Of a DNA stretch of 50,718 nt, positions 7,776-14,327 are shown piece by piece. How positions within the stretch are numbered: the stretch's first letter is position 1; each line of letters opens with the position of its first letter. Under the pieces are notes generated by a model. That model was given only the letters and a program-made list of their open reading frames with translations. It did not search any database and was not told the DNA's origin. Where the stretch lies: positions 1 to 50,718 of the IMG/VR virus record IMGVR_UViG_3300011114_000943; one strand, given 5' to 3'. Source of the stretch: a virus. A program made the translations under genes and the position numbers.

Positions 7776-7916
7776 GGGCGGAGAGTAGCTACAGCCCCCG
7801 AGCGCGCAGGTAGGGAGTGTTACAAAGTGTGCGTACCTGGACTTATAGCTAACCGTAGGCGTGGATTCATATACATTTTTCCTGACGAGTTGGACGTGCC
7901 GTACGCATGTGTCCCA

Positions 7917-7994
7917 GTCTCACCTGAGACCCAGGGTTGGATTGCTGAGACTCAGATGAGACTCAGGCCATCTCGGTGAGACTCATGAGACTCA
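7917..7994. repeat. Operator-like cluster of TGAGACTCA boxes
   Basis: Four perfect copies of the palindromic 9-mer TGAGACTCA start at 7946, 7957, 7977 and 7986. A related inverted pair, GTCTCA-CC-TGAGAC, lies at 7917-7930. Steps between starts (21, 11, 20 and 9 bases counting the first TGAGAC at 7925) are near multiples of a helical turn, so the sites face the same side of the DNA. A promoter-like sequence begins 11 bases after the last box. This is the look of a repressor or activator array, or of replication iterons. Confidence 0.7.
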
Positions 7995-8004
7995 GCTGGG
8001 AGGC

Positions 8005-8033
8005 TTGACGGACCGGGCAAGGTATGCCATACT
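8005..8033 (+). promoter_or_regulatory. Putative sigma70-type promoter beside the operator cluster
   Basis: TTGACG at 8005-8010, 17-base spacer, CATACT at 8028-8033; five of six matches to each consensus box. It lies 11 bases after the last TGAGACTCA box, so a bound regulator would contact or block polymerase. The start of this segment (GCTTGACGGA, then GTATGC) is shared with the 55-bp repeats downstream. Confidence 0.55.
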
Positions 8034-8094
8034 GGCTCATGCGCGCGCATGCCGCGCGTTTCCGTCAACGGTTCCCGCGGTCCCCCCGCGGATC

Positions 8095-8149
8095 GCTTGA
8101 CAGACCCGCAGAGCGTATGCAATGCTTGATCCATCGAACGGGCCCCCGG
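8095..8149 (+). repeat. 55-bp direct repeat, copy 1
   Basis: Begins GCTTGACAGACCCGCAGAGC and continues through GTATGCAATGC to GGGCCCCCGG. It differs from copy 2 (8219-8273) at two positions only. Each copy opens with a TTGACA/TTGACG box, but no good -10 box lies 17 bases away, so promoter activity with the host sigma factor is doubtful. The conserved GTATGC block may be the relevant site for another factor. Confidence 0.75.
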
Positions 8150-8154
8150 CATGC

Positions 8155-8180
8155 GGAGCTCAACCCCTAGGGTTGGCTCC
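8155..8180 (+). other. Strong hairpin between the 55-bp repeats
   Basis: GGAGC at 8155-8159, one bulged T, CAACCC at 8161-8166, loop CTA, GGGTTG at 8170-8175 and GCTCC at 8176-8180: an 11-bp stem with one bulge. A second hairpin follows (CCCCCGC 8199-8205 with GCGGGGG 8212-8218). Neither has a T-run, so they are more likely structural or protein-binding elements than terminators. Confidence 0.55.
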
Positions 8181-8218
8181 CCCCGGGCCCCGATCGATCC
8201 CCCGCCCTCCCGCGGGGG

Positions 8219-8273
8219 GCTTGACGGATCCGCAGAGCGTATGCAATGCTTGATCCATCGAACGGGCCCCCGG
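8219..8273 (+). repeat. 55-bp direct repeat, copy 2
   Basis: Matches copy 1 at 53 of 55 positions, offset 124 bases. It carries TTGACG instead of TTGACA. The segment at 8003-8030 near the first promoter looks like a third, degenerate member (shared GCTTGACGGA and GTATGC). Confidence 0.75.
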
Positions 8274-8495
8274 GCCGGTTCGCAACCTTACCCCATTCTG
8301 TGACTTTATGCGCTAGGTAGCTTTCGACTGAGACGCGGCGGGATGCCGCGCAAACCTACTGATACAGGTGACGTGTGATCCATGGCCCCATCGCAAATCC
8401 CTCCGCCTATGGCGCCTGGTGACTAGCGAGCAAATCCCTAGGGGTGGGAAAGCACTGATCTGAATCGACCGATCCCCCCAGGGAAGGTAGCCAGA

Positions 8496-8699
8496 GTGTG
8501 GAGGGAGCTGCAATGCTCCTCCGTCAAAGGACGCGACGACGCCCTCGCAGGGAAAAAGCGCCCACACCAGCAGCCTCAGCCGTCAAAGCCAGTCACCCGT
8601 GAGGTGGCCAAGGTGGACTCGCTGTGCTCGCTCCTATTCCGTAAGGCCCTCGGCGATGCGTATCTTCAGTCTCTCCCCCCATCTCCGGGCAGTGCGTGA
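8496..8699 (+). CDS. Doubtful small ORF
   Basis: 67 residues with GTG start, preceded at about nine bases by GGAAGG. The predicted protein is basic and proline-rich in the middle, with one possible helix (VAKVDSLCSLLFRKALGDAY). It has no recognised domain and lacks the strong C-ending codon bias of the resident genes. It is listed because no other gene occupies this stretch; it may be chance. Confidence 0.25.
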   Translation: MWRELQCSSVKGRDDALAGKKRPHQQPQPSKPVTREVAKVDSLCSLLFRKALGDAYLQSLPPSPGSA

Positions 8700-8923
8700 G
8701 AACCTGAGAATCCCCTACGTCAATGCGTGATAGCTGTTTGTAACAGCCGGTAACGCAGTACCTCTACGGGCCAGGTTCATAGCGTTTCAGGTGGTACGGG
8801 TTAGACCAATACTGGGATACATACTCCCGGCTAGGTGATACCTAGCAGCGGTCGCTGTGTGTCGACCGTGGCAATGGGCATAAGGCTCTGCTCAACACAC
8901 CCAACCCATCTCCCCCAGAAGTT

Positions 8924-8954
8924 CCCCCTGGCGCACTGCGTCCGGGGGTCTTTT
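8924..8954 (+). terminator. Intrinsic terminator before the small-gene operon
   Basis: CCCCC 8924-8928, bulged T, GG, CGC, loop ACT, GCG, bulged T, CC and GGGGG 8944-8948, followed by TCTTTT at 8949-8954: a 10-bp stem with two single-base bulges. It ends transcripts from the regulatory interval 44 bases before the start at 8998. Confidence 0.75.
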
Positions 8955-8960
8955 GGCTGA

Positions 8961-8997
8961 GGTGCTTTGCACCTTCATCCACCAAGCTGTAACCAGC
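8961..8997 (+). promoter_or_regulatory. Covarying double-hairpin element, copy 1
   Basis: Hairpin GGTGC-TTT-GCACC (8961-8973), then TTCATCCACC (8974-8983), then GCTG-TAAC-CAGC (8986-8997), directly touching the ATG at 8998. The same order occurs before the gene at 10184, and its second part before the gene at 13919. No Shine-Dalgarno sequence lies between the element and the start codon. Likely a cis-regulatory RNA or DNA site. Confidence 0.55.
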
Positions 8998-9312
8998 ATG
9001 ATCACCCGTAAACAGTACCTGGCGGATTCCACCGCTTTGTTTCACCCCTATTACTTGCAATTTGCCGACAGCAAGCTGCGCTCTCGCGTAATGGGCGCCT
9101 TCGGACCTGAAGAGCTTGCCCATTCCACCGATCCCCATTTCAATGACATCTCCCTATCCCGCTGGGATGACCTAGCCCGCAGCTCCTACCCCTTCATACC
9201 TCATAAGCGCATAACGGCTGCCGGCGACTTCTACTCCCTGAGCTTTGGTGTCTGCCTGCTCAAAGCCATCGCTCGTGACATCAAGCAAAACCTCCCCAAG
9301 GTCGCCCAATGA
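8998..9312 (+). CDS. Hypothetical protein, first gene of the small-gene operon
   Basis: 104 residues from the ATG at 8998, chosen because it directly follows the conserved upstream element; the frame stays open 45 bases further upstream. Contains FHPYYLQFADSKLRSRVMGAF and a C-terminal helix (LLKAIARDIKQNLPKV). No family recognised. The next gene starts on its stop codon (ATGA). Confidence 0.7.
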   Translation: MITRKQYLADSTALFHPYYLQFADSKLRSRVMGAFGPEELAHSTDPHFNDISLSRWDDLARSSYPFIPHKRITAAGDFYSLSFGVCLLKAIARDIKQNLPKVAQ

Positions 9313-9548
9313 TCCAAGGTCACGCCACTGCCGAGCACTTTGCTCGCTGGGAGTCCCATGCCAAAACGCTGGACCAATACTCCCTCCGCTACATCATCAA
9401 GGACTGCCACCAAGCCGCCGCCGGCATGCGCGGCTGGAATCCCTCCCGTGAGGGCTATTACCTGGACCAAGCTGCCACCTATGGCATGGAGCTCACGCTC
9501 CGCAACCGCACCCTCCCCGCCGGACTGCGAGTCCGCCTCACCGCATGA
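9309..9548 (+). CDS. Hypothetical protein
   Basis: 79 residues, joined by ATGA overlaps to the genes on both sides, so translation is likely coupled. Rich in aromatic and charged residues (ARWESHAKTLDQYSLRYIIK, GWNPSREGYYLDQAATYGME), suggesting a compact soluble helical protein. Family not recognised. Confidence 0.7.
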   Translation: MIQGHATAEHFARWESHAKTLDQYSLRYIIKDCHQAAAGMRGWNPSREGYYLDQAATYGMELTLRNRTLPAGLRVRLTA

Positions 9549-9739
9549 GCTACCACTCCCCCATCCACCGCGCCCCCACGGAATCCTTCTCCGAGACCGT
9601 GACCTGGCTATGCGACCTCCTTTCAGTCGACCGCCGCATTGCCACATTCCTCGTCTGGGATGTGTGCACCAAGATCGGCACCGATCGCCACTACTGGATC
9701 AACACCGACCACGCCCACCGTTACATCGCTGATCTTTAA
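9545..9739 (+). CDS. Hypothetical protein
   Basis: 64 residues, starting by ATGA overlap. Contains SETVTWLCDLLSVDRRIATF and DRHYWINTDHAHRYIADL, with several His residues near the end that could bind metal. No recognised family. Confidence 0.65.
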   Translation: MSYHSPIHRAPTESFSETVTWLCDLLSVDRRIATFLVWDVCTKIGTDRHYWINTDHAHRYIADL

Positions 9740-9743
9740 TCCC

Positions 9744-9932
9744 ATGCGCAAAGCTCTCCCCTACCGCGTAGTGCGTAAAGGCACAACATTCACTGCCTAC
9801 GGCATGACTCCGGATTGCGTACTTTCTCAACACCGCACACTAGAAGCTGCGCAACGTGCCTTTGACCGGGTAACAGGCAGGGCCGTGCTTATCGGCCCCG
9901 AAGGCACCACCCTCAACCATCGCATCGTGTGA
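9744..9932 (+). CDS. Hypothetical protein
   Basis: 62 residues from the ATG at 9744, four bases after the previous stop; the frame is open upstream but only as a shadow of the preceding gene. Alternating basic and beta-prone residues (YRVVRKGTTFTAYG, RAVLIGPEGTTLNHRIV) suggest a small beta-rich fold. Family not recognised. Confidence 0.6.
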   Translation: MRKALPYRVVRKGTTFTAYGMTPDCVLSQHRTLEAAQRAFDRVTGRAVLIGPEGTTLNHRIV

Positions 9933-9936
9933 CCTC

Positions 9937-10107
9937 ATGACCCTTTCCCCATACGACAAAGCCACCGAAGTGTGGTTCTTGCTCCATAAAGCAGAGCAAC
10001 TTGTCATCAACGACAAGGCTTATCACCCCAATGTCCTGCAAATGCTCAACAACTGCATGGACGTTGTTGAGACCCTCCAGCACGACATAGAGGCATCCGG
10101 CAACTGA
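9937..10107 (+). CDS. Hypothetical small helical protein
   Basis: 56 residues from the ATG at 9937, four bases after the previous stop. It is wholly helical in appearance (YDKATEVWFLLHKAEQLV, then VLQMLNNCMDVVETLQHDIE). Codon pattern and spacing match the operon. Last gene before the 10.1-kb intergenic hairpins. Confidence 0.6.
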   Translation: MTLSPYDKATEVWFLLHKAEQLVINDKAYHPNVLQMLNNCMDVVETLQHDIEASGN

Positions 10108-10116
10108 AGCACCCCC

Positions 10117-10183
10117 GGAGCCGTTCCCCTGCGGCCGGCTCCCTGGGCGCCTCGCGCCTCATCCACCCAAGCTGTGATCAGCT
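10117..10183 (+). promoter_or_regulatory. Hairpin plus covarying element, copy 2
   Basis: GGAGCC (10117-10122) can pair with GGCTCC (10137-10142). Then GGCGC-CTC-GCGCC (10146-10158), TCATCCACCC (10159-10168) and GCTG-TGAT-CAGC (10171-10182), touching the ATG at 10184. Compared with copy 1, the first stem changes from GGTGC/GCACC to GGCGC/GCGCC, so pairing is kept by compensating changes. Confidence 0.55.
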
Positions 10184-10900
10184 ATGCCAACCAATCCCAA
10201 CGGACGGGTCCTCTACGAGGGTCCGTCGATGCTTGATGGCGCGCCCATTGTCGTTATCGCGACCGGCTTTGCCGAGTCCAGCGCCAACGACAAGACGGGC
10301 TCCATGATCCAAACCTGGATCCTCCGCGCCGACCTCCCGCCCCACCACGCCTTCAAGTCCCCCGAGGGCGCCTCCGTCTGCGGCGACTGCCCGCACCGCC
10401 TCAACCGCACCTGCTACGTCCTGTGGTACCAGGCGCCCCTAGCCGTCTGGAACTGCTGGCGCACCGGCGCGGGCTACGCCCCGGCCACCCCGGCCGACTT
10501 CGACGGCCGCGACCTACGCCTCGGCTCCGCCGGCGACCCGGCCGCCGTCCCCCGCTGGATCTGGGAGTCGATCCTCCCCCGAGTGCGCAAGCGCACCGGC
10601 TACACCCACCAATGGCGCCGCGGCGTTGGCGCCTGGCTCCGCGGCACGGTGCAAGCCAGCTGCGACTCCCTCACCGACCTGACCGACGCCCGCGGCGCCG
10701 GCTGGCGCACCTTCACGGTGCTCCCGCTGGGCGAAGCCGACCCCGCCGGCACCATCCACTGCGCCGCCTCCACCGAGCGCGGCAACAAAACCAACTGCGC
10801 CACATGCGGCCTCTGTGACGGCGCCTCCGCCGACGTCTCCATCTGGGCCCACGGCACCCGCGCCGCCCATGTCCAACCCTCTACCCCCGCCCTCGCATGA
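10184..10900 (+). CDS. Conserved phage protein with two Cys clusters
   Basis: 238 residues from the ATG directly after the regulatory element. The N-terminus (NPNGRVLYEGPSMLDGAPIV, then KTGSMIQTWILR) is of a type I associate with conserved phage and plasmid proteins of unknown function. Putative metal sites are CGDCPHR with a following TCYV, and a C-terminal run with C-x2-C-x2-C (CATCGLC). The C-terminal half has many Trp and Arg residues, suggesting nucleic-acid binding. The role is unknown. An ATGA overlap leads to the next gene. Confidence 0.75.
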   Translation: MPTNPNGRVLYEGPSMLDGAPIVVIATGFAESSANDKTGSMIQTWILRADLPPHHAFKSPEGASVCGDCPHRLNRTCYVLWYQAPLAVWNCWRTGAGYAPATPADFDGRDLRLGSAGDPAAVPRWIWESILPRVRKRTGYTHQWRRGVGAWLRGTVQASCDSLTDLTDARGAGWRTFTVLPLGEADPAGTIHCAASTERGNKTNCATCGLCDGASADVSIWAHGTRAAHVQPSTPALA

Positions 10901-11040
10901 ACCGCTACCTGCTACTCGGCCTCGCCTTTGGCCTCACCCTGGGCGCCGCCATCATCCTGAGCACCCGCTCCTCGGCGCCCTCCGCGCCTCCCTCCGCCCT
11001 AGCCGACCACCGCACCCTCACCACCTACCCCGGCCCATGA
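10897..11040 (+). CDS. Small membrane or secreted peptide
   Basis: 47 residues, ATGA-coupled at both ends. Begins MNRYLLLGLAFGLTLGAAII, a classic N-terminal hydrophobic helix after one Arg, followed by a short Ser/Ala/Pro-rich tail. There is no lipobox Cys. It is either an uncleaved N-terminal anchor or a signal peptide. Confidence 0.65.
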   Translation: MNRYLLLGLAFGLTLGAAIILSTRSSAPSAPPSALADHRTLTTYPGP

Positions 11041-11303
11041 ACCCCCGGCTCACCGTCGACTTCGTCGATCCCGCGCCCACTGTGGCGCCCCACCTCGTCC
11101 AATTCGCCTACAGCGAAGACCTCCGCGTCGCCGTCATCCACGCCGACGGCGCCGGCTACCGCGTCGTGTGGGACTCCCACGGCGACTACACCCCCCTAGC
11201 CGACTACATCTCCCACTCACTAGATGAGTGCCAAGCCCACATACAAGCGCACGCCCCCGCCTGGGCCGCAGCGCACGCGCAGCAAGTTGAGCTATCCGAC
11301 TAG
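11037..11303 (+). CDS. Hypothetical protein
   Basis: 88 residues from the ATGA at 11037. A predicted beta-rich part (VQFAYSEDLRVAVIHADGAG, YRVVWDSHGDYTPLADYISH) is followed by an Ala/His-rich helix. Family not recognised. The 54 bases after its stop, up to 11358, form a small gap with only a weak TTGCGC-N17-TACCTT promoter-like pair. Confidence 0.65.
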   Translation: MNPRLTVDFVDPAPTVAPHLVQFAYSEDLRVAVIHADGAGYRVVWDSHGDYTPLADYISHSLDECQAHIQAHAPAWAAAHAQQVELSD

Positions 11304-11357
11304 ATTGCTTGCGCTTCCCCCACATACCTGCTACCTTTCACTTACTTGCCCACCCCC

Positions 11358-11702
11358 ATGCAACTCAAGACCCGCAACACCCGCACCTACAGCCCCACGG
11401 GCACCATCGGCCGCCGCCTCTCCAAGGCCTACGCCACCCAACTCGAATCGCAGCGCCTCACCGCCGAGCTCACCGGCCACCGCCAATGGATCTGCACCCG
11501 CATGATCCAGCTCAACCTCGACCGCATCGAGCACGGCGACCTCCTCGTTGTGCGCAAGGTCCGCCACCGCTGGACCTACACCCCCGAAACCGAGGCCGCC
11601 ATGCTCGCCCTCCGCAAGATCCAGGACCGCGAGCAGGCCGAAGGCCTGGCCACCGACACCCCCACCGTCTACGTCTCCCTCTCCACCAACTTCGCCCCAT
11701 GA
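11358..11702 (+). CDS. Hypothetical basic protein
   Basis: 114 residues from the ATG at 11358; a TTG at 11346 would add four. Basic and helical (RRLSKAYATQLESQRLTAEL, WICTRMIQLNLDRIEHGD), with a beta-like LLVVRKVRHRWTYTPE in the middle. It could bind nucleic acid, but no motif proves this. ATGA overlap with the next gene. Confidence 0.65.
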   Translation: MQLKTRNTRTYSPTGTIGRRLSKAYATQLESQRLTAELTGHRQWICTRMIQLNLDRIEHGDLLVVRKVRHRWTYTPETEAAMLALRKIQDREQAEGLATDTPTVYVSLSTNFAP

Positions 11703-11902
11703 ACGCCACCACCCTCTCCCCCACCCAGCTCCACCGCACCTGGGTCGCCATCGAGCGCAACGGCGGCGGCTTCTGCGAGCGCCTGGCCAGCGCCTGGTTC
11801 CACGCCGACGACCGCAACAAGGCGCGCCTCGACCACGCCTTCGAGCACCTCCTCACCGAGTTCGGTCCCGGCTCCATCTACTACATCGACCGCCCCCTGT
11901 GA
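11699..11902 (+). CDS. Small conserved-looking phage protein
   Basis: 67 residues, ATGA-coupled. The sequence LHRTWVAIERNGGGFCERLA followed by FHADDRNKARLDHAFEHLL and EFGPGSIYY is compact and highly ordered, of a kind seen in many small phage proteins of unknown function. No catalytic motif is apparent. Confidence 0.65.
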   Translation: MNATTLSPTQLHRTWVAIERNGGGFCERLASAWFHADDRNKARLDHAFEHLLTEFGPGSIYYIDRPL

Positions 11903-12060
11903 TGTACCAGTTCACCTTCGCCCGCCAAACCCCCGGCCCCCGCGCCGCCCTCCTCCAACGCGTCACCGTCACCGCCCCCACCAGCGCCTACGCCTGGGCC
12001 CTATTCGAGGCCCTCTACCCACAGCGCCACTTCATAGCCTTCACCTGCACCCATGTCTGA
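11902..12060 (+). CDS. Hypothetical small protein
   Basis: 52 residues; its ATG shares one base with the previous stop (TGATG). Beta-prone N-terminal half (MYQFTFARQ, LLQRVTVTAPTSAYAWALFE) and an aromatic C-terminus ending FTCTHV. The next gene begins eight bases before its end. Family unknown. Confidence 0.55.
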   Translation: MYQFTFARQTPGPRAALLQRVTVTAPTSAYAWALFEALYPQRHFIAFTCTHV

Positions 12061-12310
12061 CCTCACCCTCCCCTCGATCCACCTCAACGGCTCCGGCCGC
12101 CGCATGCTCACCGAGGACTACACCACCGCGTACAACGCGCTCCAGGCTGCAATCCGCGCTTTCCAGAGCGTCGAGTTCAACGCCCGCGACTATTACACCC
12201 AAGGCGCGGACGCCTTCTACCAAGCGCGCAGCCAGCGCGACGTCCAGCTGCAACACCTAGCTGGCGTTCAGCACTACCTCGAAGCCCACCTCATCCACCT
12301 CAGCGAATGA
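12053..12310 (+). CDS. Small conserved-looking phage protein, helical
   Basis: 85 residues. The segments IHLNGSGRRMLTEDYTTAYN, FNARDYYTQG and ADAFYQARSQRDVQ recall small helical phage proteins in which LNGT and RDYY are recurrent. Function unknown. It is ATGA-coupled to the next gene. Confidence 0.65.
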   Translation: MSDLTLPSIHLNGSGRRMLTEDYTTAYNALQAAIRAFQSVEFNARDYYTQGADAFYQARSQRDVQLQHLAGVQHYLEAHLIHLSE

Positions 12311-12624
12311 ACGACCCCGCCTTCAACCTGGCCCAAGTTGCCATCCACCCCACCTGGTACGACCACCTCGACGCCGTCGAAGACGCCATGGCCGAGTGCG
12401 CTCGCGTCGAAGCCCTCCGCTACTCCGCCGGCTGGGAAGCCGACGAAGGCGGCTGGTATTCCCCCGACGGCACCCCCGAATCCGACTGGGCCGACGAGGG
12501 CCTCCCATTCCCCGAGGACGTCGACACCTACACCGCCTGGCACAGCGCCTACTACCACTACGAGGCCCTAGACGTGGGTATCCCGCAGCTAGACCCCTAC
12601 CCCAACGCCCCAGCCACCGCCTAA
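12307..12624 (+). CDS. Acidic hypothetical protein
   Basis: 105 residues, strongly acidic and Trp/Tyr-rich (GWEADEGGWYSPDGTPESDW, FPEDVDTYTAWHSAYYHYEA). Such charge is common in small phage proteins that bind and block host proteins, but there is no direct evidence here. It is the last gene before the hairpins at 12630. Confidence 0.6.
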   Translation: MNDPAFNLAQVAIHPTWYDHLDAVEDAMAECARVEALRYSAGWEADEGGWYSPDGTPESDWADEGLPFPEDVDTYTAWHSAYYHYEALDVGIPQLDPYPNAPATA

Positions 12625-12629
12625 TCCCC

Positions 12630-12675
12630 CGGAGGGCTGCGCCTCCGTCACCAACGCAGCCGGCCCCGCGCCGGC
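12630..12675 (+). other. Intergenic hairpins before DUF932 gene
   Basis: CGGAGG (12630-12635) pairs with CCTCCG (12642-12647), loop of six; then two GCCGGC blocks (12659-12664 and 12670-12675) able to pair. No T-run follows, so termination is uncertain. The next gene starts 21 bases later. Confidence 0.4.
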
Positions 12676-12696
12676 CCCCCTACCCCCTTCCGCACC

Positions 12697-13776
12697 ATGC
12701 GCGACTACTCGCCCAACGTTGTCTCCACCGCCTACGCCGCCAACGGCACCGGCCCGGCCGTCTACGGCCGCTACCGCGACCGCGGCTACGAGGTCAACCC
12801 CCTCACCGCCCGCGTCGGCACCCTCGTCCCCGAGAACGTCTCCGCCTCCGAGGCCTTCGCCATCGCCGGCCTGGACTGGACCGCCCAAAAGCAGCCGGTC
12901 TACTACCTCGGCGCCGACGGCCCGATCGTCTCCCCCGAACACTGCGCCATCGTCCGCAGCGACAACTCCTCCTGCCTAGGCATCCACGGCTCCGGCTACA
13001 CCCCCGTGCAGAACACCGCCCTGGTGAACCTGCTCGACTACCTCCGCGAGGACATCCGCCTCGAGAGCGTCCTCTCCATCCACAACGGCCGCCGCGTATT
13101 CGCCACCGCCACCATCGACACCGAGGACGAAGTAGTGCCCGGCGACAAGGTCCGCCGCTACCTCCACCTCTTCAACTCCCATGACGGGAGCACCGGCTTC
13201 GGCGTCTTCTTCTCCGATGTCCGCCTGGCCTGCGCCAACCAGCTCAACTACCTCACCGGCCGCGCCGCCTCCAACGCTGCCGCCGCCGGCGATGGCCTCC
13301 GCCGCAAACACACCTCCTCGGTGACCGCGTTCGCCTCCTCCCTGCCCCACCTAATCGACCTCGAGCGCCGCAGCTTCGCCTCCTCCATCGACGAACTGCG
13401 CGCCCTCACCAGCGTCAAGCTCACCACCGAGATCGCCCGCCGCGTCCTCGAGGCCACCTTCGCCGACAAGCTCGCCACCCCTATCCGCGACAAGACCACC
13501 GACACCAAGCGCCCCCGCACCCTGGCCGACCTCCCCGAGATCCTCACCATCCGCGAGCACTACGCCGGCAACACCGGCCTGGGCATCAACACCATCCCCG
13601 GCATCGCCGGCACGGCCTACGCCCTGTTCAACGCCATCACCCAACACGAAACCCACGACTCCGGCCGCGCCAAAGACGAAACCGACCGCGCCCGCACCCG
13701 CCTCATCAGCCTGTGGGGTGGCGAGAGCGCCAAGCGCATCGACCGAGCCCGCACCGCCGCCCTGGCGCTGGTCTGA
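12697..13776 (+). CDS. DUF932-type phage/plasmid protein
   Basis: 359 residues. The order is typical of DUF932 proteins: a segment YLGADGPIVSPEHCAIVRSD, then GIHGSGYTPVQNTALVNLLD, a beta stretch VFATATIDTEDEV, then LHLFNSHDGSTGFGVFFSDV and RLACANQLNYL. The C-terminal third is helical. DUF932 proteins are common on phages and plasmids near replication genes; their biochemical role is not established. It is the largest gene of the small-gene region and is bracketed by intergenic hairpins, so probably has its own transcript level. Confidence 0.82.
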   Translation: MRDYSPNVVSTAYAANGTGPAVYGRYRDRGYEVNPLTARVGTLVPENVSASEAFAIAGLDWTAQKQPVYYLGADGPIVSPEHCAIVRSDNSSCLGIHGSGYTPVQNTALVNLLDYLREDIRLESVLSIHNGRRVFATATIDTEDEVVPGDKVRRYLHLFNSHDGSTGFGVFFSDVRLACANQLNYLTGRAASNAAAAGDGLRRKHTSSVTAFASSLPHLIDLERRSFASSIDELRALTSVKLTTEIARRVLEATFADKLATPIRDKTTDTKRPRTLADLPEILTIREHYAGNTGLGINTIPGIAGTAYALFNAITQHETHDSGRAKDETDRARTRLISLWGGESAKRIDRARTAALALV

Positions 13777-13781
13777 GCCCC

Positions 13782-13850
13782 CACCAAGAAAGACCCCGGA
13801 GTTACCACGCCCCGGGGTTGGTGCCTTCATCCACCCAGTTGTTACCAACC
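13782..13850 (+). promoter_or_regulatory. Two-part hairpin plus covarying element, copy 3
   Basis: CACCAA (13782-13787) pairs with TTGGTG (13818-13823), enclosing CCCCGG (13794-13799) and CCGGGG (13812-13817). Directly after follow TTCATCCACCC (13826-13836) and GTTG-TTAC-CAAC (13838-13849). The last stem replaces the C-G pair of copies 1 and 2 by T-A, keeping complementarity. The following gene starts 69 bases later at 13919, further away than in the other copies. Confidence 0.5.
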
Positions 13851-13918
13851 GAGCCCCCGTAGCTTGCCATGCCCCCTTCACCGCCGCGCCCTACGCTGGC
13901 CCTAGGCGCCCCCGCTCG

Positions 13919-14317
13919 ATGCAAATCCCCGACACCCCCGAGGAGCTCTTCGAACGGCTCAGCGACAGCTCCGTCCGCGAGATCTTCGCTAACTACGACG
14001 AGCTCAAGCCCCGCCACCGCAAACTCGTCCACCTCTTCCACACCGAGCTCACCAAGGGCAGCCTCACCGACGCCGCCTTCCTCGACTCCCTGGCGTTCAT
14101 CACCGTCCTCTGGCGCTGCTTCAACGCCACCGCCCGCCACAACATCGAAGCGATCATCACCGAGAGCGACGACATCGACACGGCCTGGATCAGCGCCGCC
14201 GTCGACTACGGCAAGGTCGAGCAGTTCATCCATTCCATCCTCAACCTCTACGACGCCACCCCCGACCTCACCGAGATCGAAGACAGCACCACCTACCAGC
14301 TCCGCCCACGCACCTAG
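13919..14317 (+). CDS. Hypothetical helical protein
   Basis: 132 residues from the ATG at 13919 (MQIPDTPEELFERLSD); the frame is open upstream, but the conserved element makes a start there unlikely. Entirely helical by pattern, with acidic C-terminal half (EAIITESDDIDTAWISAAVD). No recognised family. Confidence 0.65.
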   Translation: MQIPDTPEELFERLSDSSVREIFANYDELKPRHRKLVHLFHTELTKGSLTDAAFLDSLAFITVLWRCFNATARHNIEAIITESDDIDTAWISAAVDYGKVEQFIHSILNLYDATPDLTEIEDSTTYQLRPRT

Positions 14318-14327
14318 CGCCCTTGCC

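Larger units (their letters stand above)
8334..8954 (+). ncRNA. Candidate structured non-coding RNA ending at a terminator
   Basis: The interval has no strong reading frame but several perfect hairpins: CGCGGC/GCCGCG (8334-8350), GCTGTT/AACAGC with a 3-base loop (8733-8747) and GCTAGGT/ACCTAGC with a 3-base loop (8830-8846). It ends at an intrinsic terminator at 8924-8954. Transcripts from the 8.0-8.2 kb promoters would run through it and stop just before the next gene. A small coding frame at 8496-8699 is a competing reading. No known RNA family was recognised. Confidence 0.25.
7776..8997. other. Long, mostly non-coding interval
   Basis: About 1.2 kb without a convincing gene between the minus-strand membrane peptide and the gene at 8998. 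It holds a cluster of TGAGACTCA boxes, promoter-like sequences, a 55-bp direct repeat, several hairpins and a terminator, each listed separately. The next reliable gene starts directly after the terminator. This is the largest regulatory interval in the window and lies between the early operon and the small-gene operon. It could be a promoter hub, a replication origin or a non-coding RNA locus. Confidence 0.7.

Noticed and set aside
7662-7979. Plus-strand frame of 105 codons over the regulatory interval
   Set aside because: Its protein has no domain-like pattern, its first part lies on the more convincing minus-strand membrane peptide, and its end runs through the TGAGACTCA array.
8095-8273. 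CRISPR-like reading of the 55-bp repeats
   Set aside because: Only two good copies, too long, no regular spacers and no cas genes.
8281-8920. Possible tRNA genes in the non-coding interval
   Set aside because: Looked for a T-loop GGTTCGA with matching acceptor stem; only GGTTCAT near 8774 was found, without a cloverleaf.
12396-13184. 262-codon plus-strand frame overlapping the 12307 gene and DUF932
   Set aside because: Arg/Pro/Leu low-complexity translation in the wrong frame of two better genes.
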